A stretch of DNA of 53,451 nucleotides. Source: DATFWC01 sp045801465. Lineage in GTDB: Bacteria > Pseudomonadota > Alphaproteobacteria > Rhizobiales > Xanthobacteraceae. Below, one piece after another: positions 1 to 8,254 of the stretch (the stretch's first letter is position 1; the number at the start of each line of letters is the position of its first letter). The notes under the pieces are model-generated. The model made no database searches. It was not told the origin of the DNA and was given only the letters and a program-made list of their open reading frames with translations. The translations under genes were made by a program, and so were the position numbers. Location: positions 1 through 53,451 of the forward strand of contig JBJMSU010000038.1 of the NCBI GenBank assembly GCA_045801465.1, given 5' to 3'.

Positions 1-353
1 GCGAAGCTCTCCCCGGACATGACGCTCGCCCGGATCTTGGCGGCGGTCGGACGCAGGCGACCGATATCGACGTCGGAGGAGAGCAGTTCGAGGCCGTCGT
101 CGAGCCGCGCGCCGGCCTTGAGCAGCAGGGCCAAGTCGAGGGTGAAGACGGTGATGTCCTCGGAACGCGGCGTACGTACGAGGGTGAGCCCGAAACGCGA
201 TGCCCCGGCCGCGCCCGCCTCGATGACAGTATCGATTGGAACGAGACCGAGATATTCGATGCGACGGGCGACTTCCGCCGCAGTCGGCGCCGACAGCGAT
301 CCGCTCACCACCTCGCCGCCCTGGGTCAGCGCCCGATATCGGAAGTTCGGCAT
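1..353 (-). CDS. gspF: Type II secretion inner-membrane platform protein GspF, N-terminal part
   Basis: About 117 N-terminal residues are visible and the gene runs off the left edge. The protein opens MPNFRYRALTQGGEVVSG, the usual GspF/PilC-type start, and continues into the first cytoplasmic T2SSF domain (FTLDLALLLKAGARLDDGLELL). GspF is the polytopic inner-membrane protein that couples the GspE ATPase to pseudopilus assembly. Its ATG lies 4 nt after the gspE stop, so the two are almost certainly co-transcribed in the order gspE-gspF, as in other T2SS operons. The membrane segments lie outside the window. Confidence 0.9.
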   Translation of the reverse strand, partial: MPNFRYRALTQGGEVVSGSLSAPTAAEVARRIEYLGLVPIDTVIEAGAAGASRFGLTLVRTPRSEDITVFTLDLALLLKAGARLDDGLELLSSDVDIGRLRPTAAKIRASVMSGESF

Positions 354-357
354 GGCC

Positions 358-2040
358 TCACCAGACCGTCGTCACGCGGAGGACCTCGGCCGCCGACGTG
401 ACACCGGCACGGCACTTTGCGACGGCATCCTCGATCATGCTGGTGACGCCAGCCTCGCGGGCCGCGCGCTCGATCGTTCCCGAGTTCGTGTTGGGAGCGA
501 TCAGCTCGCGCACCGCCCCCGTGGTCTCGATGATCTCGAACACGCCGGTGCGCCCGCGATAGCCGGTGCCGCCACAGCGCTCGCAACTGCGCGGCTCGCA
601 AACGGTCTCGCCGAGGCGCAATCCAAGCATGGCATACCGCGGATCCCTCGCGAGGTCGGCCTCGGTGAGCGGCCGCTCGGTCTTGCAACGGTCGCACAGG
701 ATGCGCACGAGACGCTGCGCCATCGTGGCGCGCAGCGTCGACTGCAACAGGAAGCTCTCGGCGCCGAGATCGAGGAAGCGCGGCACCGCGCCGGCGGCGG
801 TTTCCGTATGCAAGGTCGTCAGCACCAGGTGGCCAGTCAGTGCGGCATGAATCGCGATATGCGCGGTTTCCGAATCGCGCACCTCGCCGACCATGATGAC
901 GTCCGGGTCGTGACGGAGAAAGGAGCGGAGCGCATTGGCGAAGGTGAGCCCGATCGCGGGCTTCACCTGGGTCTGGTTCACCCCATGGATCTCGTATTCG
1001 ACCGGGTCCTCGACGGTGAGGATCTTGCGCGTCGTCTCGTTGAGGATCGACAGCATGGTGGCGAGCGTGGTGGTCTTGCCGCTTCCGGTCGGCCCGGTGA
1101 TCACGATCATTCCATGCGGCAGCGTCAGCAGGCGGGTGATCTTTTCCTCGTCGGCGCGCGAGAAACCGAGCCTGGCGATCTCGAGCAGGCCACGGTCCTT
1201 CGGCAGCAGGCGGATCACCGCCGCTTCGCCGTGCTGGGTCGGCATGGTGGCGACGCGAACGTCGATGTCGGTCCTGGCGATCCGCAGCCGCGCCGCGCCG
1301 TCCTGCGGCAGGCGCCGCTCGGCGATGTTCAGTCCGGCAAGAATCTTGATGCGCGAGATCACCGCCTGGGGCAGGACACCGGCCGGGGAGGGCACGGCGC
1401 GCAGCAGTCCGTCGACGCGCATGCGCACCACCAGTGACGTGCGGAACGGCTCGATATGGATATCCGTGGCCCTGAGGTCGACCGCCTTTTCCAAGAGGTC
1501 GTTGACGCCGCGGACCACGGGCGCGCCGCTGGCCAGATCGCGCAGGCTTTCAATGTCGTCCTCGGCATGTGCCAGGGCGACGTCGGTCTCCTCGGCGGAG
1601 GCATCGTCGTCGCCGATCCGCTCCGCCAGAACGGTCGCCAGGTCTTCGAACGATGCAACCTCAACGCGCACACGGCCGCCCAGCACGATCTCGGCGGCGC
1701 GAATGGCGGCGGCATCGGTCGGATCGCCGAGCACGAGGCGGAAGCTGCCGTCGGTCGCTTGATAGGGAAAAACCGCCGTCTCGCGCAAAAACCGGCGGGA
1801 AAAACGCGCCACGACCGAAGGGGCCGCGATCAATTCCGGCAGGCTCAGGCGCGGCAGATCGTAGAATCGCGCCACCTCATCGGCGAAGTCGTTGGCCGAC
1901 AGTTCGGTCAGTTGCCAGAGGTCGCGGAGCTTCGTGTCTTCGCCGCCATGTCGCGAACCAAGTTTAGCCGCAAAATCTCCAGGAACTGGATATTTTGTCA
2001 GTAAGTACTTGGCAAAGTCTGGCAAGATGTCCGTGGTCAT
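358..2040 (-). CDS. gspE: Type II secretion ATPase GspE
   Basis: A 560-residue secretion ATPase of normal family length, which powers pseudopilus assembly at the cytoplasmic face. Visible parts are an N-terminal GspE/MshEN region (about 50-145), the N2 domain, a Walker A GPTGSGKT at 316-323, an Asp box EDPVEYE (344-350), a Walker B-like VIMVGEVRD (381-389), and a His box around LTTLHTETA. A four-cysteine zinc site is present (C449, C452, C486, C489), typical of GspE rather than PilT. The ATG at 2040 faces gspD across a 214-nt divergent gap. It could belong to a T4P-related system, but the neighbouring secretin and GspF favour T2SS. Confidence 0.95.
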   Translation of the reverse strand: MTTDILPDFAKYLLTKYPVPGDFAAKLGSRHGGEDTKLRDLWQLTELSANDFADEVARFYDLPRLSLPELIAAPSVVARFSRRFLRETAVFPYQATDGSFRLVLGDPTDAAAIRAAEIVLGGRVRVEVASFEDLATVLAERIGDDDASAEETDVALAHAEDDIESLRDLASGAPVVRGVNDLLEKAVDLRATDIHIEPFRTSLVVRMRVDGLLRAVPSPAGVLPQAVISRIKILAGLNIAERRLPQDGAARLRIARTDIDVRVATMPTQHGEAAVIRLLPKDRGLLEIARLGFSRADEEKITRLLTLPHGMIVITGPTGSGKTTTLATMLSILNETTRKILTVEDPVEYEIHGVNQTQVKPAIGLTFANALRSFLRHDPDVIMVGEVRDSETAHIAIHAALTGHLVLTTLHTETAAGAVPRFLDLGAESFLLQSTLRATMAQRLVRILCDRCKTERPLTEADLARDPRYAMLGLRLGETVCEPRSCERCGGTGYRGRTGVFEIIETTGAVRELIAPNTNSGTIERAAREAGVTSMIEDAVAKCRAGVTSAAEVLRVTTVW

Positions 2041-2254
2041 TGACCGTCCACTTCAACGGGGGGACGAAGTACATCGGGCGCCCCCGGCCGGATGGAATTT
2101 TTCTTGTCGACGAACTGAAGAGGGCCTAGCATAGCACATCACTTCAGGCAATTTCGTAAGTTTCTTATTGTCGCCAGTTTCAGGTACTTGACTGGGGTGT
2201 GCGCTGTCGCCGACGACGTGGATGCCGATGTCGGGACGAGGGGTGGGCCGGTCG
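2041..2254. promoter_or_regulatory. Divergent intergenic region between gspE and gspD
   Basis: This 214-nt stretch separates the leftward gspE operon from the rightward gspD operon and must hold promoters for both. It contains a more AT-rich block (about 2095-2185) that is the likely core. I could not pick a convincing -35/-10 pair. The first rightward ATG at 2222 has no good ribosome site and no signal sequence fits it, so gspD is started at 2255. Confidence 0.4.
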
Positions 2255-4627
2255 ATGCGTAAGAGGTTGAGGGATCCTCGCGCGCTGCACGGCGTGGCAG
2301 TGGCGTTTACCCTTGCCATTGCCGCGACGATTGCTGCCTGCGGCGCCATCACGAGCGGTCCGGAACGTACCGGCGATGTGTTCGACAAGGTGCGCGCCGT
2401 CGATCTCTTGCCGCGATACCCGCAATCCACGGAGCCGGTGGCGACGACCGGCGGCGAGGGAACCAAGCCCGCCAGCTTCTACGGCAGCGAGCCTCAGGTT
2501 GTGGCGCCGGCGCAACGCAGCGCGAGCGGCGAAGGCTACGAGCTCAATTTCGAGAACACGCCGGTGACCACCGTCGCCAAGGTCGTGCTCGGCGACATCA
2601 TGGGCCTCGGCTACACGATCGACCCGCGCGTGCAGGGGACGGTGAGTCTGGCCTCGGGCCGTCCGGTGCCGAAGAGCGACATCCTGTTCGTCCTGGAAAA
2701 TGCGTTGCGCGTCAGCAACGTCGTGCTGGTGCGCGACGCGCGCGGCTATCGTCTCATCCCGGCGGCCGAGGCGATCGGCACCGGGTCCGTGGACAGCGTC
2801 GGAAATCCGGAAGCCGGATACGGCGTCTCCGTCGTGCCGCTGCAGTACGTCTCCGCCCCCACGGTGCTCAAGCTCCTCGACAGCTTTGCCACCAAGCCGG
2901 GAATGGTGCGTGCCGATCCCACCCGCAACCTGATCCTGGTCCAGGGCAACGGCTCCGAGCGCCGCTCCGCCGTCGATACCGTGCTCACGTTCGACCAGGA
3001 TTGGATGAAGGGCCAGTCGGTCGGCATCTACCCGGTGCGCAACTCCACCCCCGAGCCGGTGATTGCCGAAATCGAGAAGATCATGGACGCCGGCGAAGGG
3101 GGCTTGAGCCAGAACCTGCTCAAGCTGCAGCCGATCGCGCGCCAGAACGCCATTATGATCGTCACCCGCAAGCCGGAATTGTTGCGGACCGCGGCGACCT
3201 GGATCACGCGGCTCGACACGTCCGACACGGCCGCCACGGGGGTCAAGGTCTACCGCGTGCGCTATGGCGATGCGAAGCAGCTCGCGAGCCTGCTCAACGA
3301 CATGTTCATCGGCAAGTCGGGCGGCACGTTCGATTCGCCCACCAACCAGTTGGCGCCCGGCTCGGGTGCCACCACCCTGTCGGGCGGCAGCGGGGCCGGA
3401 GGCGGCTTCGGTTCGCAAGCCGGCGGCGGCCTCGCCAGCACGTTCAGCGGCCGTCAGCAGCTGGCCGCAGCGGGCGGCGCCGGCGGCCTGCCGGCAGGCA
3501 CGCCGGGCGGCGGTTTCGGCAGTCCGACGGCAGGCGGTGGCGGCGGCTTCGGCAGCGGCACGTCGTCGGGCGCTTCGCTGGGCACACCCGGTGGCGCCGG
3601 CGGGCTGGGCGGAGCCCCGGGCACGCTCGGTGGCGCGGGTGGTCCGGCGACATTCGGGGGAGGAACTCAGGCGATCCTGCCGGGCATCAGGATCACCGCC
3701 GACATCGCCAACAACACGCTGCTGATCTACGCCAACCAGGAGAACTACCGCATCATTGAGCGCACCCTGAACCAGCTGGATCGGCCGCAGCTGCAGGTCG
3801 CCATCGACGCCACGATCGCCGAGGTGGTGCTCAACAACAACCTGAACTACGGCGTCCAGGTCTTCCTCCAGAGCAGCGACGTCGGCTTGGGCCGCAACAA
3901 GGGGTCGATCAACCTGACGAATCTTGCCACCAGCGCGGTTCTGGCGCGGGCGCTTCCCGGGTTCAATTTCCTGGCCGGATCGGAAGCGAACCCGCGCGTA
4001 ATCCTCAGTGCCCTGCAATCGGTCACCGACGTGAAGGTGCTGTCGTCGCCCTCGCTCGTGGTGATCGACAATCAAGTCGCCACGCTGCAGGTCGGCGACC
4101 AGATTCCGGTTGCCACGCGTTCGGCGGTGTCGGTGGACGCCGCCAACGCTCCGGTCGTCAACAACATCGATTACAAGAACACCGGCATCATTCTGCGCGT
4201 GGCACCGCGCATCAATACCAACGGCAATGTCCTGCTCGACATCGAGCAGGAGATCAGCAACGTCGCCAATGCCGCTTCCGCCACTCTGACGCCGACCGTG
4301 TCCCAGCGCCGGGTCAAGAGCTCCATTTCGGTCGCCAGCGGGCAGACGGTGCTGCTGGGCGGCCTCATCGCCGAGCGCATGGAGCGCGACAAGTCGGGCC
4401 TCCCGCTGCTCGACAAGCTCGGACCGCTGGGCGAGATCCTGGGCCACAATTCGGGCTCGGTGCAGCGGACCGAGCTCATCATCTTCATCCGGCCGCAGAT
4501 CATCCGCGACGGCGTCGATGCGCAGCGCGTGGCGGAAGAGCTGCGCAGCCGCCTGGGCAACAGACTGGGCACGTTCGAGCCGCAGCTCCCACGCGTGCTC
4601 CCGAGGACGCCGGAATCGACACGGTGA
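2255..4627 (+). CDS. gspD: Type II secretion outer-membrane secretin GspD, lipoprotein-type, with Gly-rich insert
   Basis: A 790-residue secretin that forms the outer-membrane channel of the T2SS. I chose ATG 2255 because it gives a positively charged N-end (MRKRLRD), a hydrophobic stretch and a lipobox IAAC with Cys29, so the protein is probably lipidated; ATG 2222 adds 11 residues. N0 (YELNFENTPVTTVAKVVL), N1/N2 repeats (VVPLQYVSA, IYPVRNSTPEPV, VYRVRYGDAKQLASLLNDMF) and a C-terminal secretin domain (VLSSPSLVVIDNQVATLQVGDQIP; VLLGGLIAERMERDKSGLPLL) follow in order. About 100 residues of Gly/Ser/Ala-rich sequence (roughly 368-470) interrupt the last N-repeat region. Downstream are the peptidase and an esterase on the same strand. 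Confidence 0.93.
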   Translation: MRKRLRDPRALHGVAVAFTLAIAATIAACGAITSGPERTGDVFDKVRAVDLLPRYPQSTEPVATTGGEGTKPASFYGSEPQVVAPAQRSASGEGYELNFENTPVTTVAKVVLGDIMGLGYTIDPRVQGTVSLASGRPVPKSDILFVLENALRVSNVVLVRDARGYRLIPAAEAIGTGSVDSVGNPEAGYGVSVVPLQYVSAPTVLKLLDSFATKPGMVRADPTRNLILVQGNGSERRSAVDTVLTFDQDWMKGQSVGIYPVRNSTPEPVIAEIEKIMDAGEGGLSQNLLKLQPIARQNAIMIVTRKPELLRTAATWITRLDTSDTAATGVKVYRVRYGDAKQLASLLNDMFIGKSGGTFDSPTNQLAPGSGATTLSGGSGAGGGFGSQAGGGLASTFSGRQQLAAAGGAGGLPAGTPGGGFGSPTAGGGGGFGSGTSSGASLGTPGGAGGLGGAPGTLGGAGGPATFGGGTQAILPGIRITADIANNTLLIYANQENYRIIERTLNQLDRPQLQVAIDATIAEVVLNNNLNYGVQVFLQSSDVGLGRNKGSINLTNLATSAVLARALPGFNFLAGSEANPRVILSALQSVTDVKVLSSPSLVVIDNQVATLQVGDQIPVATRSAVSVDAANAPVVNNIDYKNTGIILRVAPRINTNGNVLLDIEQEISNVANAASATLTPTVSQRRVKSSISVASGQTVLLGGLIAERMERDKSGLPLLDKLGPLGEILGHNSGSVQRTELIIFIRPQIIRDGVDAQRVAEELRSRLGNRLGTFEPQLPRVLPRTPESTR

Positions 4628-4654
4628 GGCACGCCGCGGTCGCCGCCGCTGGAA

Positions 4655-4710
4655 CATGATCCCCAAAAGCGGATGCCGGCTTTCGGAGCCATTCACAGAA
4701 AAAGATGCTC
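4655..4710 (+). repeat. Degenerate copy of a dispersed palindromic element (RIME-like)
   Basis: The stretch from CATGATCCCCAAAAGCGGAT through CCGGCTTTCGGA resembles the well-formed element at 48089-48133 (CATGGTCCCGAAAAGTGGAT, then CCGGTTTTCGGA). A short interruption follows, then AAAAAGATGC, which matches the right end of the element. The copy sits between gspD and the prepilin peptidase and runs over the peptidase start codon at 4705. Confidence 0.55.
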
Positions 4711-5307
4711 GCTCGCTCGATCGGGAAAATCGCCCCCGCATTCACAGAACGAACCGTTCGCGCGAAGGCCGCTCTCGCCATGGTCGCGCTTGGCGTGGTC
4801 GCGGCGAGTCTCGCCATCGCGCCCGGCCCGCAGGGGTTCCTCGGCGCCAGTCTCGGTCTGCTGATGTTGGCTGTCGCGGTGGTCGATGCCCGCCGCTTCA
4901 TCATCCCCAATGAGCTGGTGCTCGCTGCGCTCGCTCTCGGTTTGGTCCACGCCACCATCGACGAAACCGACGGCATCCTGCGCGCTCTGGCAGCCGCGAC
5001 CCTGCGTGCCGCCGTGCTCGGGCTCCTGTTCTTGAGCTTGCGCGAGCTTTATGCCCGCTGGCGTGGCCGCGAGGGGCTCGGGCTCGGCGACGTGAAGCTC
5101 GCGGCGGCGGCCGGCGTCTGGCTCGACTGGCCGGCAATGCCGATCGCGATCGAAATCGCCGCGTTGGGAGCGCTTGCTCTCTACGTGCTCGGCCATGCGC
5201 TTGGGCGGCGACGCATCCATGCGGCGACGCGCCTGCCGTTCGGTCTGTTTCTCGCCCCGGCCATCTGGCTCGCCTGGCTGCTGCAGCTCTGGCTGTATGC
5301 CTTTTGA
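4705..5307 (+). CDS. Prepilin peptidase, short A24 type (GspO/CpaA-like)
   Basis: A 200-residue polytopic membrane protein with the two aspartyl-protease signatures of family A24: VDARRFIIPNEL near residue 70 and GLGLGDVKLAAA near residue 131. It would cleave leader peptides of pseudopilins at the cytoplasmic membrane face. It lacks the N-terminal zinc-binding methyltransferase domain of full-length GspO/PilD, so it is closer in size to CpaA/TadV. About six hydrophobic segments are visible. Its place after gspD argues that it serves the T2SS. The start codon lies within a dispersed repeat, so the true N-end is uncertain; residues 1-20 are not hydrophobic. Confidence 0.88.
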   Translation: MLARSIGKIAPAFTERTVRAKAALAMVALGVVAASLAIAPGPQGFLGASLGLLMLAVAVVDARRFIIPNELVLAALALGLVHATIDETDGILRALAAATLRAAVLGLLFLSLRELYARWRGREGLGLGDVKLAAAAGVWLDWPAMPIAIEIAALGALALYVLGHALGRRRIHAATRLPFGLFLAPAIWLAWLLQLWLYAF

Positions 5308-5960
5308 TGAACCGGGATCTTGCGTTCATTCATCGTTTCGAACCCGGCACCGGTGCCGACGCACCGCCGCTCGTCCTGCTGCATGGAACGGGCGGCGACG
5401 AGCACGACCTGCTGGCGCTCGGCCGGACGGTCGCACCCGATTCGGCCCTGTTGTCGCCGCGCGGTAAAGTGCTGGAAAGAGGAATGCCCCGGTTCTTTCG
5501 GCGGCTTGCCGAAGGCGTGTTCGATGAGGAGGACGTGCGGCGGCGGGCGCACGAACTCGCGGATTTCATCACGAGTGCGCGCGAGCGCTATGAGATCGGC
5601 GTCCCAATCGCCTTCGGCTATTCCAACGGCGCGAACATCGCTGCGGCCGTCCTGCTGCTGCGGCCCGAGCAGCTGTCCGGAGCAATCCTGATGCGCGCCA
5701 CGCTGCCGCTCTCGCAAATCCCGAAAGTCGAGCTGGCCGGCAAGCCCGTGCTCATCCTCTCAGGCGCGGCAGACCCGATCATCGCGGTCGAGGGCGCCAC
5801 GCGCTTGGCCTCGAGCTTGCGAGCCGCCGGCGCCGCCGTCGAGCACCACACGTTGCCGGCGGGCCATGAGCTATCGGAGACTGACGTGACATTGGCTCGC
5901 CAATGGCTGGCGAAACGCGAAGCGGAAGCCGCACACGAAGCGACCGCATTGCGCAGATAG
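5307..5960 (+). CDS. Alpha/beta-hydrolase, phospholipase/carboxylesterase family
   Basis: A 217-residue cytoplasmic serine hydrolase of the carboxylesterase type. The apparent triad is Ser106 in FGYSNGAN, Asp156 in LSGAADPI and His187 in PAGHELS; HGTGGDEHDL near residue 26 provides the oxyanion loop. ATG 5307 overlaps the peptidase stop as TGATG, which indicates translational coupling. This is a common arrangement for a housekeeping esterase and does not by itself show a role in secretion. The natural substrate is unknown. VOC-dioxygenase-linked homologues exist, but no dioxygenase is adjacent here. Confidence 0.85.
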   Translation: MNRDLAFIHRFEPGTGADAPPLVLLHGTGGDEHDLLALGRTVAPDSALLSPRGKVLERGMPRFFRRLAEGVFDEEDVRRRAHELADFITSARERYEIGVPIAFGYSNGANIAAAVLLLRPEQLSGAILMRATLPLSQIPKVELAGKPVLILSGAADPIIAVEGATRLASSLRAAGAAVEHHTLPAGHELSETDVTLARQWLAKREAEAAHEATALRR

Positions 5961-6004
5961 TCCTGTTCAGTCCATTGTCCGATTGAACCGAAGGGGCAAG
6001 GCGC

Positions 6005-6997
6005 GTGAGGAAGCCCAGCAGGCAGATGATCCGGTGCGCGGCCGTTGCTCTCGCCGTCGTGGCCGTCGCCGGCACGGTGCGAGCGCAGGATTGGCCGGTG
6101 CGGCCGGTGACCATGGTAGTGCCGTTCGCGGCCGGCGGACCGATCGACACGCTGGGCCGTCTTCTGGCGCAACATCTCAGCGGCGTACTGGGACAGCAGG
6201 TGGTGATCGAGAATGTGTCCGGCGCCGGCGGCATGACCGGCTCGCTCCGGGTGGCGCAGGCTGCCCCGGACGGCCACCAGTTCGTCCTCGGCAGCGTCGG
6301 CACCCATGCCCACAACCAGTCGCTCTACAAGAAGCCGCTGTACGACGCGAAGACCGATTTCGCTCCGGTCGCGCTGATCGCCGAAGTGCCGCTGGTGCTG
6401 ATCACGCGCAACGACCTGCCGCCTGACGATCTCAAAAGCTTCATTGCCTATGCCAAGGCGAACCAGGCGAAAATGCATTACGGCTCGGCCGGCCCCGGCA
6501 CCTCGACGCATGTCGGCTGCGTCATGTTCAATCTGGCGATCGGTGTCGACGTCACCCACGTTCCCTATCGCGGCGGCGGACCGGCCATGCTCGATCTCAC
6601 CGCCGGCCGCATCGACTACATCTGCAACATTGCCTCCACTGCGGTGCCGGCGATCGAGGGCAAGACCGTCAAGGCCCTCGCGCTGCTGGCGACTGCACGC
6701 TCCCCGGCGCTGCCCGACCTTGCCACCGCCGACGAGCAGGGCCTGCCCGGTTTCGAGGCCTATAGCTGGAACGCGGCGTTCCTGCCGCGCGGCACACCGC
6801 AGACAATCGTCGCCAAACTCAACGCCGCGCTGGTCGCCGTGATGGACGTGCCGGCATTCCGCGACCGCCTCAAGGATCTCGGCCTGATCGTCGTGGCGCC
6901 CGAACGCCGCACCCCTGACTATCTGCAGAAATTCGTCGCCAGCGAAATCGATAAATGGGCCGGCCCGATCCGCGCCAGCGGCGCCAGCGCGGATTGA
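6005..6997 (+). CDS. Bug/TctC-family tripartite tricarboxylate transporter binding protein
   Basis: A 330-residue periplasmic binding protein with an N-terminal signal peptide ending near VRAQDW and the family core WPVRPVTMVVPFAAGGPIDT, followed by the usual VIENVSGAGG loop. Such proteins bind carboxylates and related acids for TctAB-type transport. The GTG start is supported by the preceding AAGGGGCAAGG. No TctA or TctB membrane subunit is in the window, so this is an orphan binding protein that may serve a transporter elsewhere. It follows the esterase by 44 nt and may be in the same transcript. Confidence 0.9.
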   Translation: MRKPSRQMIRCAAVALAVVAVAGTVRAQDWPVRPVTMVVPFAAGGPIDTLGRLLAQHLSGVLGQQVVIENVSGAGGMTGSLRVAQAAPDGHQFVLGSVGTHAHNQSLYKKPLYDAKTDFAPVALIAEVPLVLITRNDLPPDDLKSFIAYAKANQAKMHYGSAGPGTSTHVGCVMFNLAIGVDVTHVPYRGGGPAMLDLTAGRIDYICNIASTAVPAIEGKTVKALALLATARSPALPDLATADEQGLPGFEAYSWNAAFLPRGTPQTIVAKLNAALVAVMDVPAFRDRLKDLGLIVVAPERRTPDYLQKFVASEIDKWAGPIRASGASAD

Positions 6998-7013
6998 TGT
7001 AGAGGGCATGCCC

Positions 7014-7169
7014 GCTTGGGCGGATCATGGAGAAAGCCTCGCCTTCAGCGACGAACCATTCGGCCTGCGAACCAGGCATGGTCCGTAGCTGCGTGATGGC
7101 CGAGGTAAACTCGGCCCGCAAAGCTCTTTGATGATAGTCGGCCGCCTTGGATCGCAGGCGATTGGACAT
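7014..7169 (-). pseudogene. Possible remnant of a small charged-helix protein gene
   Basis: On the minus strand an ATG at 7169 opens MSNRLRSKAADYHQRA. This resembles the start of short charged-helix proteins common in Bradyrhizobium-like genomes. After about 16 residues the resemblance fades, and the open frame runs on into the 3' end of the neighbouring binding-protein gene, stopping at 6870. I infer a degraded gene rather than a working one. The 331-nt gap between 6998 and 7328 holds little else beyond a purine-rich AT patch around 7240-7265, which may contain the promoter of the next gene. Confidence 0.2.
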
Positions 7170-7328
7170 CAGTTCATCGGGGCAGAAATATACGACGGTC
7201 GGGTTGAGGCCTGTTGCCCGCGATGATGCACCACTGCGCGAGAGAAAGGAAAGAGAGTATACTTTGTACCGTCCTACCAAGTCAGCCTGATCACAAGGTT
7301 CGCAGCATCGAGCGTGAAGGAGTTTTGG

Positions 7329-8144
7329 ATGACCAAGGGCGGGCAGCTCAAGATCATCGCCGCCACAGCCTTGGCGCTCGCGTGCACGGCCAGCAACGCG
7401 GGCGCGGCGCAGTGCGGCAGCACGGCGGCAGGTTTCGAGGCGTGGAAGCAGCAGTTCGCCGATGAAGCGAGGGGGAAAGGCATCAGCGCCTCCGCGGTGA
7501 CAGCGCTCATGACGACGTCCTATTCGACTGCAACCATCGCGGCTGACCGTGGCCAGAGGAGCTTCGGCTTGTCGCTCGATCAGTTTCTCGCCAAGCGCGG
7601 CGGCTCGGCCATCGTCGCGCGCGGGCGCGCGCTCAAGCAAACGCATGCGGCACTCTTCGCCTCAATCCAGCAACGCTATGGCGTTCCACCGGGCCCGCTC
7701 CTGGCCATCTGGGGAATGGAGACGGGGTTCGGGAATTCGCGCGGGAACCAGAACGTTTTGTCCGCCGTGGCTACTCTCGCCTATGACTGCCGTCGGGCGG
7801 CGTATTTCACCGAGCAGCTCTATGCAGCTCTGACACTGGTCGATCGCGGGATCCTCTCGGCGGGCACGCGCGGCTCCATGCACGGTGAGATGGGCCATAC
7901 ACAATTCCTGCCCAAGAGCATTCTGAACTACGGCACGGGGAATCTCGACAACGCGGCCAACGCACTGGCTTCCACGGCAAACTTCCTGAAGGCACATGGT
8001 TGGCGTGCGGGCGCGGGGTACCAGCCCGGCGAAGCCAATTTCGCCGCTATCCAGGCTTGGAATGCTGCTCCGGTCTATCAGCGCGCCATCGCGCTTATTG
8101 GCCAGCAGATTGACGGAGGAGAAGGCACGTCTGCGACGCGCTGA
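7329..8144 (+). CDS. Lytic murein transglycosylase, MltB/SLT_2 type
   Basis: A 271-residue secreted enzyme predicted to cleave peptidoglycan glycan strands with formation of 1,6-anhydro ends. A signal peptide spans about residues 1-28. The catalytic glutamate is probably Glu131 in IWGMETGFGN, and GEMGHTQFLPKSILNYG is the second signature of the MltB group. The start at ATG 7329 is chosen because AAGGAG lies 6 nt upstream; the reading frame also has an upstream GTG at 7314. It stands alone between unrelated genes. No peptidoglycan-binding domain is present, so this is the short form. Confidence 0.9.
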   Translation: MTKGGQLKIIAATALALACTASNAGAAQCGSTAAGFEAWKQQFADEARGKGISASAVTALMTTSYSTATIAADRGQRSFGLSLDQFLAKRGGSAIVARGRALKQTHAALFASIQQRYGVPPGPLLAIWGMETGFGNSRGNQNVLSAVATLAYDCRRAAYFTEQLYAALTLVDRGILSAGTRGSMHGEMGHTQFLPKSILNYGTGNLDNAANALASTANFLKAHGWRAGAGYQPGEANFAAIQAWNAAPVYQRAIALIGQQIDGGEGTSATR

Positions 8145-8254
8145 AAACATATCGCTCGCGAGATTGACCCATTTCAAGATCTGATTTTGCCAATTCAAGG
8201 ACGAGCGGCCGAGCGCCGCGTCGAAGGAGAGGTCGTTCACTCTGCCTGCCGGCT

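Noticed and set aside
2180..4741. An 853-codon open frame on the minus strand over gspD
   Set aside because: It is a high-GC shadow: the product is low-complexity and Arg/Gly/Ala-rich with no family pattern, while the plus strand encodes an unmistakable secretin.
7240..7265. A TATACT -10 box before the lytic transglycosylase
   Set aside because: No matching -35 lies at the right distance, so a promoter cannot be claimed.
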